A stretch of 64,000 nt of DNA from positions 10,838,878-10,902,877 of the forward strand of contig OY829326.1 of the NCBI GenBank assembly GCA_963691655.1. The letters run 5' to 3'. Origin of the DNA: Toxonevra muliebris. Its lineage: Eukaryota > Arthropoda > Insecta > Diptera > Pallopteridae. A program made the position numbers and the translations under genes. This document shows, in pieces, positions 56,141 to 64,000 of the stretch (within the stretch, counting starts at the first letter, position 1; each line of letters begins with the position of its first letter). A model generated the notes under the pieces. The model saw only the letters and a list, made by a program, of their open reading frames with translations, was not told where the DNA came from and searched no databases.

Positions 56141-56868
56141 GAGAGGGTATGATAGATGGAAAAACCACAAAAATCAGTTCTGGGGTTGCAGAGCGACCCC
56201 CCAAAAAAACCCCCTCTTTGGTGAAGAAGTCTTTTTGTACTAGTAACTGGTTAACCGTTGGAGATATCAAAAAATTATCTAGCACACATAAAAAGCTTAA
56301 GTGATTTTCTAAAAAAAAGTTATTATGTAATTTTTTCGTATATGTCATAGTTTTCGAGATATTCAATATTTAAGAAATTGCTAATTTAATACTTTGGATG
56401 TACTGTGGATGCGCGCGCATTTTTGTTTATTTGAATTTTTGAGTGCGGAGCCTATAGGAAAAATTGAATTACTCGAAACAAGCTAGGAAGAAAAATCAAA
56501 AAGGGTTTTGAAGAGGATATAAAGTCCAACATCCTCTACCATTATCATTGACAACGGATAATTTTTTGTATACAAAGATAACAATATAGTATAGTGGCCT
56601 GTTGGTTTTTACTACTTTTGCTATTTGCAGGCCTAATAAAAATAACTGGTTTTACTATATGTTATAAATGTATTATCTTTTTGTTCAAGACATTACTTCT
56701 GGAAATCCTGTAAAAGTTAGAAATAAAAAAATTCACATTTAGCGATTTTATCAGCAAATTAAAGTTGGCCAACTCTGGCTTTTTTAACCAAAGAGGGGGT
56801 TTTTTGGGGGGGTCGCTCTGCAACTCCAGAACTGATTTTTGTGGTTTTTCCATCTGTCATACCCTCAC
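56141..56868. mobile_element. Element with about 90-bp inverted ends
   Basis: The first about 90 bp (GAGAGGGTATGATAGATGGA and onward to CCCCCTCTTTGGT) are repeated almost perfectly inverted at the right end (56868 backwards: GTGAGGGTATGACAGATGGA). The shared arms include ACCACAAAAATCAGTTCTGG and GCAGAGCGACCCCCC. High arm identity suggests a young insertion or constrained ends. No coding sequence; target duplication not clear. Confidence 0.75.
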
Positions 56869-59325
56869 TAACAATTACTGAAAAAAAATCGCTGTTCCAA
56901 ATTTTTAAGAACTTTTGGTGCATTTTTTACTCTACCGACTGGGCTATAAGAACTACAAATAAGAAGTTATTAAAACTGTGAATTTAAGTTAAGCGTTTAA
57001 ATTAAATATGCCTCTCGTACTTTGCAGACAAAAAGGATTTTTGTGCCATTGGCAGCGTTTATTTTAGATTTTATCATTAGTATTAGTATATAAATTACTA
57101 ATTTTCGGAAATGCACCTGCAAATTACAAACGTCTTTGAAATATCTTCACTGAATAGTTTAATTGAAAGATTATAATGGAATCAGAAACTCTTTCAGTGC
57201 AAAGAATTTTTAAAAAATCAGAGCAAGACACGATTCCGGATGAAATTCCGGGCAGGGTCTCCAAATTCGGATTGTTCGGGCTAATTTCGGGCATACCGTA
57301 ACCCTAGGTAGTTATGGCTCGATATATTTTCCCTAGTTTTTAGCGTTTTCGTTTATACAATAATTTTTGCTCAAACCTGGGTAATAGATCTCAAGGTGTA
57401 TTTTTCGTTGACGCAATTAACTATTACAATAAATTACTACAATAAATTTTTGCCACAGAAAATTTCAGCTATAGAAAATTGTCACCAGAGGAAATTTATA
57501 CTGAAATAAATACTAGAAGAAATTATTACTATAGCAAATTTTTGCATCGCATTGGATAACTTTACTATCAGAAATTTTTACTACAGTAAACTTTCAAATA
57601 TTTAAATTCAATTATTCCTATTGTTAACTTTTACTAAGCTTATGCTATAGAATTTTAACCAAGGTCGTACTTATCATAACCTACTGTTTTAAAAGAAACA
57701 ATTTTGCTATTGATTTTTTAGATTTGTATCGAAAACTATTTCTATAAACAATTAATAATTTATAACAATGAAAATTTTAAACAATTAATAAATACTTATG
57801 TAATTTTTCATTAACAAAATAATTAAATAAAGTGCTTAGCAATTAATAAATAATGTTGAATGATTAATGGCATTATATTTAATTTTATAATGAATAATTT
57901 TTAATTCTAAAAAATATTAACCTTAATCTTTTGAAGTAGACTTCTACTCTAGTTTAAGGGGAAAATTCAGCTTATTTCACTGTGATATTTCCTTATTTTT
58001 CTACTGTTTCCTCAAGTCTTCACATTTGTGTATTCCCAAATACTTAGCGTCTATGTAAATGAATCAAGTGTTGCTTGGTAACAAAATTTTCAAGGACTGC
58101 GACAAGTTTTTTAATAAATAAAAACAAAAATAATTTAAAAAGTAACAAAAAATTTGTTTATTGACATGAAAATTTCTATACTAAAAATAAACGGTGATAG
58201 TAGAATGAGTGCGTATTTTTTTTCTGTTGCAAAGAAAATGTGTGCGAGGCATGCAAAAACATAATTTTTGTTGTCTACCACTTGGAATGCAATACACTTT
58301 TAACAAATTTTGCCAAATCATATGGAAATTAATTTTTTAATTATACAGGGTTGTCCGGTTTGAGGTTAGTTTTGGGAAAAAAATTATTTTAGAACTAGGC
58401 TGTATTTGCAACCTCCATTGAGATACAAGGTGTTTAAGATAATTCTATAAGAAAAATACTTATCACTAGATATTGCACCTGTATCCTATAATATTAAATG
58501 TAAAGCAAAGAAATTAGACTTTTTAAATAGAAAATTAATTAAGAATACCTACGTAATTTTTCTTGAAGCGAACTTACATACGCCGAGTATAGTTTTTCAA
58601 ATCGTCCTTAGAATATTTGAGTTTCTTCGTTGATTCAAATGAAACGCACATTGAGAGTACATCTTACTTTATTGATAAAACTTTATGATAGGTTACAAAC
58701 AAACCGTTTGTTATTTTATATTTTCGTTTTTCCTTTAAGATTTTCCAAACAGTTTTATGACACTCAATTTAAGAAAAGATATTCTGGAAATTTTAGTTTC
58801 ACGCTTCAAGCGTTTTGCTATATCTTCAGTTTAGTCTCTCTCCAAATGAAATTGTAGTTACCTGATGTGTGCTTGCCCAGTGGTTAAAACATGTGTTTTT
58901 GATGTGCATCTTTTGAGCACTCAAGCACACTTTTACGGTTTTTACATTGCGTTAGTGCTAACAATGTAGTTGAGTCCATTGGTTTGTAAAAGTTTGCGAT
59001 GATTATGAGAGAAAGAAGAGAAAAAACGAATCAATCAAGAAAAAATTGTGTACTTCAGTGAAACGCACTACAGGAGTTCAGAACGTTTGCGTTTGGGATT
59101 TTCAGGTTAGCTTTCCTCAAGTCTTAAGTATAAATAAAGTTGGATAATATTTGGTAATCAGTATTTGTTTTATTTCACGTTTTTTTTTTCAGTCTATACT
59201 CGCTCATTCTTTCAGCTCAAGAAATTTGTAAATGTTTTTGTTTGAATTGCCAGTTGGGTATGAAAAAAATTTGGCAAGAAACTGATGGGCAGCGCTCTCT
59301 ATCAATTGAGTATGAAAAAATGAGG
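56869..59325. other. AT-rich noncoding stretch
   Basis: No gene supported. A degenerate repeat array with words like CTATAGAAAATT and CTACAATAAATT covers about 57415-57605. ACAGGGTTGTCCGGTTT at about 58347 looks like a lone transposon end. Confidence 0.45.
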
Positions 59326-60424
59326 ATGCATATCAGCGATGCCAACTTGCATGGAATTCCCCGATTTGTGGGGAATTTCACTTAGTACGGGGAATCGGGG
59401 AATGAGCTGTTTTTTGCGGGGAATTTGGAACCGTCCAGCTTTTTTTGTCTTTTCTTTGACAAAAAGTAAAGTATGTAATGTAAATCGTTTAACTTTTGCA
59501 ATACATAATATTTTGGGTCTTAAAATCTTCATCTTTTCTTAAGTGGGCATTTTATTGGTTTAAAGAAATCGATTTTGAAAGTAATATATTTCGAAAGTAT
59601 TTTGTAAAAATTTCAGAGAGAAACTCGAAGTGCTTTCGTAGATATAGACGATTATAGCGGCGAGTGTCAGTCAGGCCAAAACAGTCGAGCAGCGCTTCGG
59701 CATCATTTTCGGCCATTTAGAAAGGTTTAGCTATGCCTTCATCCAACACCTTCTGATTAATAACTCCGGAGTGCGATTGCATCGGTCACCGATCTGTGCG
59801 TTATGCAGATGCGCCTCTCGTCGTATTGGGCGGGAGGAAGGTCCGTTGGGATTCGTCGAATATTTAAAAACCTATAGTTCAATTTTTGAAAACCATAATT
59901 TCGGATGTTCGCCGAAATTCGGTCAAACAGCCTTTTTTTTGGATCCCTGTAATTAATCACCTATTGCATTTGGAAATTTTTATAAAACAAGTTTTTTATT
60001 TTTTCGAAAAATGAAAAAAAATTCTTAAAAATTCAAAATGTGACCATTTCTTTTGTTTCAAAATCGAAACCAGTTTTAACTTTTTTTTAAAAGGAAACAT
60101 TTTTTGTTTTTATGTAGGTCAAAAGAAAGCCCATGTATTTTTCTTTGAGTGTTTATCTATCAAAATGAACGTCGAGTAACTCGGTACACCGGATTCATTT
60201 GAGCTCAATCGATTTTAAAAATGGGTTCCCTTGAGATGAAGTCCCCTATGTGTCGCTGTTATAATATAAAATTATAACGGTGCGTGAAATTTTATTGAAA
60301 ATCGGAGAATTTCTCGAGGGCTATCGGGGAGACAGAAAAAATGAGTTGGCATCCCTGATGTTTATACACATAATTTTTCATACACTATTTTTGGTAGAGG
60401 ACGCTGCTCATCATTTCCTCGGCG
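59283..60424. repeat. Second palindrome split by a hAT element
   Basis: The left arm (about 59283-59325) has GATGGGCAGCG, CTCTA and GTATGAAAAAA. The right arm inverted (about 60424 to 60366) has GATGAGCAGCG, CTCTA and GTATGAAAAAT. hAT element 4 lies exactly at the centre. Confidence 0.65.
59334..60357. mobile_element. hAT-type element 4 (imperfect 8-bp TSD)
   Basis: The left end is CAGCGATGCCAACT; the right end inverted is CAGGGATGCCAACT. The flanks are ATGCATAT (59326-59333) and ATGTTTAT (60358-60365), 6 of 8 identical. Sub-terminal GGGGAAT/GGGGAGA words occur near both ends. No transposase; the frame near 59771-59956 has no recognised domain. Confidence 0.72.
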
Positions 60425-61018
60425 AAAATATAAAAACGATTCTAAAAAAGTAAACTTCAAAATAAATGGTCACCTCCTGCTTCTCTTGGTTGGTTGGAGT
60501 GGCTGTCCTTTTCGGTTTTTGGAAAGGACACATTTAGCTTTCCTGGCAACCGCTACTTGGTGGTTTTGTCTTTGTCTTTGTCTACTTTCTTTCTATTCTT
60601 ATGATTCTCATTCATTGTATGTGATTCATTTTGAAAGCGTTTTAATTTTTTCCGCTAGGTTGTTTTTCGCGTTGTACACATGAATTTTGAATTGAAGTAG
60701 TTGCCTGTTTTCATAATTTTATGACATGTTCCTTTTGATATCTATTGTCGTGGGTGCGTGTGTATATGTGTGTGTAAGTGTTTATTTTTAGAGCCTTTGC
60801 AAACTTTTCAAAAGTAAGTAGGTGTTGCTAAAATTTGTTGGACAAACATAAATTATCTTTAATTTTGTACCTTATTGTTTGTTTACCTGGTTTTTTTTTT
60901 ACTTTTAACAAATTTTAGAAAAAAAGGCAAATAGTTAGTTAGGTTTGTCTTAATTGCTGTTACTTCTCCTTGAAACTAAGAATATTAAAAATTTGAAACA
61001 CAAAATTCATTTGGCTTT
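60425..61018. other. Noncoding spacer
   Basis: T-rich, with no gene or repeat recognised beyond short T tracts. Confidence 0.5.
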
Positions 61019-61185
61019 ACTTTAGTTCACAACTCAGCGCAGTGCGGTCGTGTTTCTTTAGCATCAAATATAAAATTTGAGAATTATTCAAAGTACAAGA
61101 TTGAAGAAGTTCAATATTCAATATAAATTTTGTGAAACTATGCTTTAAAGCAGTGAGAAAAAGTTTCTAAAGAGTGTTTGGAAAA
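61019..61185 (+). promoter_or_regulatory. Candidate internal promoter and 5' UTR exon
   Basis: GGTCGTG at 61046-61052 is an exact fly DPE match, and 28 positions upstream lies TTACTT, a weak initiator. The following 130 bases are A-rich and lack obvious repeats. They end at GGAAAA|GTAAGA (donor at 61186), about 2 kb before the first supervillin-like coding exon. This would be an alternative start for that gene. The initiator is poor, so this is tentative. Confidence 0.25.
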
Positions 61186-63190
61186 GTAAGATTTATTTAA
61201 TAAAAATAAATAAATGCTTCTAAACATTTCAGTAATTTTTGTGTGTCGAATTTTTTAGTGTACCAAAAAAAAAAAAATTGCAAATAATAATATTTAAAAG
61301 ACTTCTTTTGTAGAAGTGCATTCTCGAAATTTATACAACAATCTTCAATGTGACTAATACCTTCCAGTAAACCACCTTCTGTTTGCCAGAACCGCTTTCA
61401 ACCTTTCAGCATAATTCATGTTATGCTCTTCTGGCTTTTGTCCACAGTTTGAGTCTTTAAATAATATAAATCTGCAAATTCTGAGTTTTCGATAATATAA
61501 TGCAATATTGCAAAATGTCTTCATGGATAAAAAAAATTTCATGAAAATTCAGCAGAAACACTAAAACTAATATTCAGTTGTATCTTCACGTTATCTCTTA
61601 GTGGCGCAGGCAGTAAGCACACAAAATAGTTTTCTTTTCCTTTTCAATGCTTTGAATGGAAAATTATGGTGGATTTAACTGAATCATCATTTCTAACGCT
61701 TTCCATCTATCCATCCAGACAGACCGACAGACATCATTAAAACTCTCTGGCAGTTAACTGCAGCAAATACTGCATGGTCACGATTTCCGTATTAATGCTA
61801 CAAAAAAAATAAGCTTTGAAAGAAACCTTATTTATAAAATGATTCAATGTTGTCCATCCATCTGCTTGAGCATCGTCAGAACTCACGACCACCACCTTTC
61901 TTTCCATTGCCATTTTCGGCTTTTGTAATACGAGTCATACAACAAAAATGCAGTTTTCTCAAGCATTTCACTTAATATTTTTGATTGTGTATTGTTTGCT
62001 TTCCGAGCGAAGAGGAAGTTGCGTTTCTTCTGCTTGTGTAAATTTGTAAATGCGTTTTTGAGTCATCGTTTGTATAAATGTTTAAGCTTTTTATTTTTAT
62101 TGATTGGCTAATATTTAACTTTATAAATAAACAAACATTAAAAACACTTTCTTGAGAAAAAATGCCAATTGACTGTTCGATGCATGGTGCAGTGATGGCG
62201 CTATTAGTTTTCGTTTCACAATTTGCATACAATTTTGGAGCTAATGTCTCAGCTCTTTAGAAAGAGCTGGCGCTGTGCACGAGCTCTGGAGAACTGGAGA
62301 ATACAAATTAGAGAAGACTTTGAATCTGAGAAAAATATCAAGACTGAAAACGCGAACTTTAAAATTCAACCCAAAGTTCCAAAATCCCTCTGGAAATCAT
62401 TTATTGGGTACCTAAGCAACACAAGTTCATTTAAGGTGAATTTAAATTCCCTGATTTAAGAACAAAATTAAACCTTAACACACAAGTCTGAAAAGTTAAA
62501 GTTATTGAACTAACATAAAATACGTTCATCATGTGTAGCACGTGTTCACGTGTATTTAAAAATATTGGCCAAGAACGTAAACCTTATCTGTGCCTGTATT
62601 TCAAATACGAACTACAAATGTATTTACAATATTTCGTTTACGATTCGATTCGATTCTTAACCACAAACATAAATAACCACAATAATTTAACAAAACCTAG
62701 AAGTTTTGTTCTCTTCATTCGTGTACACGAACTGTTGAAATTACAAGTATGATTTTTTTTTAAAATATGTATGTCCTCAATAGAAAGAAAGATTATCTTT
62801 AAATTTATAAGATATAAATATTTATCTCAAAGGATAAAGATAAATAGGATCTCCTGCTAGTGTATGCTTGTATAAATTAGATTCGTGTTTTTCAAATTAA
62901 AACTGTAGAGAGTTTGAAAAACTTCTGGTCCAATTTATATCTATGTTACCAAATGTTGAGCATTGCAAACAACCTTTAACCGATCCAAACTAATATGCCT
63001 TGTGCATCTATCGTCTCACAATAGCTTACAAAAATGTTGAGAAATGAAAACTTCTAGCCATCAAAACATATGCAAAAAAAAAAAAAAAAAAAACTCTGGT
63101 CACTTATTCTTTTGTTTTTAAATGCATTAAATGCACTTGATTGTTTTACCTTTTTTTCTAATAAAATTTTCCATTTTATTTCAATTGCAG
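61186..63190 (+). other. Noncoding stretch upstream of the supervillin-like exon
   Basis: Probably intron. It contains an A run at 63075-63092 and a typical acceptor region at its end (T-rich tract then TTTCAATTGCAG). No other gene supported. Confidence 0.55.
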
Positions 63191-63748
63191 TAATCTCATA
63201 GCCAAAAGCAAAAGTTATTCTTCAATACCACCACCACCTGGAGGTATAGCGATTGGCATTGGTCCACAATTACCTCCACTTGGTGGTTTTGTTAAATTGC
63301 GTCATGTAGGAGGTAGCGGTGATAAATCAACAACAACAACAACAATAACATCAGCAGACTTCTCAAGTAAACAAGACGAAAGCGCACAAAGCAGCGGTGA
63401 ACAATTCAAAGGAAATAATCCCACAGCAACAGAGGAAACTGAAGAGGAAGTACAGCTGCGTAATCCAACAGCGCTTCCAGCATTTTTACAAGGCGGCCTA
63501 AGACGCAGTTTAACGCAGGTTCGTTCATGACACACACACACACACACAAAGCTTTATAATATGCAATAATTTTATCTTATTTTCACTCAAAGGTCATGGG
63601 CCCCGATCAACGCACAAATGCAGCAGGCAAGCCGTGTTCAATTGCAGATCGCTTGGCAGCGCTGCAAAAAAGCGGAGAAGATGATTGGAAGAAGAGAATC
63701 TCAAAACGTGATGAAGTCGATGAAATACGTCGCGAAAATTTCGTTAAT
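63191..63748 (+). CDS. Svil: Supervillin-like gene, two internal exons (partial)
   Basis: Exon 63191-63518 follows TTTCAATTGCAG. It enters with the last base of a codon, reads [20 protein letters not shown] onward and ends SLTQ before GTTCGT. Exon 63593-63748 (after CTCAAAG) reads [20 protein letters not shown], then [21 protein letters not shown] and IRRENFVN, ending before GTGAGT. The intron is 74 bp, phase 0. The SI-(A/K)-(D/E)-RLA-L-KSGE-DW motif is that of supervillin, whose human form has SIKERLALLKKSGEEDW upstream of its gelsolin/villin repeats. Supervillin is a membrane-associated actin- and myosin-II-binding scaffold. The first exon is Pro-, Thr- and Ser-rich, probably disordered. 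The gene continues beyond the right edge; its 5' part was not found. The family call rests on this motif. Confidence 0.75.
63530..63548. repeat. CA microsatellite in the supervillin-like intron
   Basis: ACACACACACACACACA within the 74-bp intron between the two coding exons; length variation there would change the size of a very short intron. Confidence 0.7.
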
Positions 63749-64000
63749 GTGAGTGCTAACCATTTTTTTATTATTAGCTATAATATTTATCTTTTTTTTT
63801 ATTTAAATAATGAAAAACAGATTCTATAGTTGTTATAAAAGTGCAAGTTTTTCTTGTGGTTTCGCATAACTGCCACTGTTTTGTTTTGCTAGTTAGTTAG
63901 TTATCATAATCATGATGATGTTTATAATTATATTTCATAGAGCGCAGTGCTGCGCGGTCGCGCATGCGGTAAATGCAACAAACCGCAATTGTAAACAAAT
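63749..64000 (+). other. Start of the next supervillin-like intron
   Basis: Begins GTGAGT. A possible acceptor TTTCATAG at 63934-63941 is followed by GC-rich sequence that could be a further exon. In the required phase it meets a stop after 17 codons, so I do not annotate it as coding. Confidence 0.4.

Noticed and set aside
55858..56142. 95-codon plus-strand frame ending at the left edge of the inverted-end element
   Set aside because: Starts in an A-rich tract and has no domain; its C-terminal signal-like text covers a TGGCAAC palindrome. The coincidence with the element edge is probably chance.
59757..59960. Paired frames on both strands in hAT element 4
   Set aside because: No transposase or other motif; both strands open by chance.
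63302..63547. 81-codon minus-strand frame
   Set aside because: Antisense of the supervillin-like exon and the CA microsatellite.
63942..63992. Possible next supervillin exon (SAVLRGRACGKCNKPQL, then stop)
   Set aside because: The phase gives a stop after 17 codons and no resemblance to supervillin, and the acceptor context is weak. It could be an alternative end but is unsupported.

Overview
The window looks like intronic DNA of a higher fly (Diptera, Brachycera). It is AT-rich, introns are short or very long with GT-AG splice sites, and the coding parts resemble fly supervillin, a fly secreted DUF725 protein and an insect CYP4 P450. The abundant relics are typical insect transposon families (Tc1/mariner, piggyBac, hAT, jockey LINE). 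The species cannot be fixed from the sequence alone; a tephritid-like fly would fit. No prokaryotic, CRISPR or viral feature was seen.

Three host genes are supported. (1) On the + strand at the right edge, two internal coding exons (63191-63518 and 63593-63748) carry a supervillin motif, so the window is probably mostly a very long upstream intron of supervillin. (2) On the - strand, a two-exon gene (27174-28010) encodes a 253-residue secreted DUF725 protein with a threonine-rich tail. (3) On the - strand, a six-exon CYP4 P450 (31829-35667) joins in frame to 509 codons plus stop, with all signature motifs. Genes 2 and 3 probably lie nested, in opposite orientation, inside the supervillin intron.

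Most of the rest is mobile-element debris. 2063-3050: Tc1-like relic. 4873-5066: Tc1 fragment between inverted repeats. 5828-6598 and 43601-44502: two copies of a chimeric dead jockey-type RT repeat carrying a Pol III B-box-like module. 8812-10091: Tc1/mariner-type element with both ends. 13574-15145: piggyBac relic flanked by TTAA. 20111-21120 and 37025-37825: foldbacks ending in CACTA/CACTG. 21920-23032 and 33574-34465: TA-flanked elements with two nested sets of inverted repeats, the second inside the P450 intron. 28550-30035, 44785-45856, 50125-51152 and 59334-60357: four hAT-type elements with 8-bp target duplications, two of them sitting in the centre of palindromes. There are also several MITEs.

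The most notable non-transposon signal is a zero-length-exon (recursive splice) sequence at 26509/26510 on the + strand, the strand of supervillin, behind a long T-rich tract. A possible alternative promoter and 5' exon lies at 61019-61185. The remaining intergenic or intronic stretches are AT-rich, with homopolymers and microsatellites and no gene I can support.
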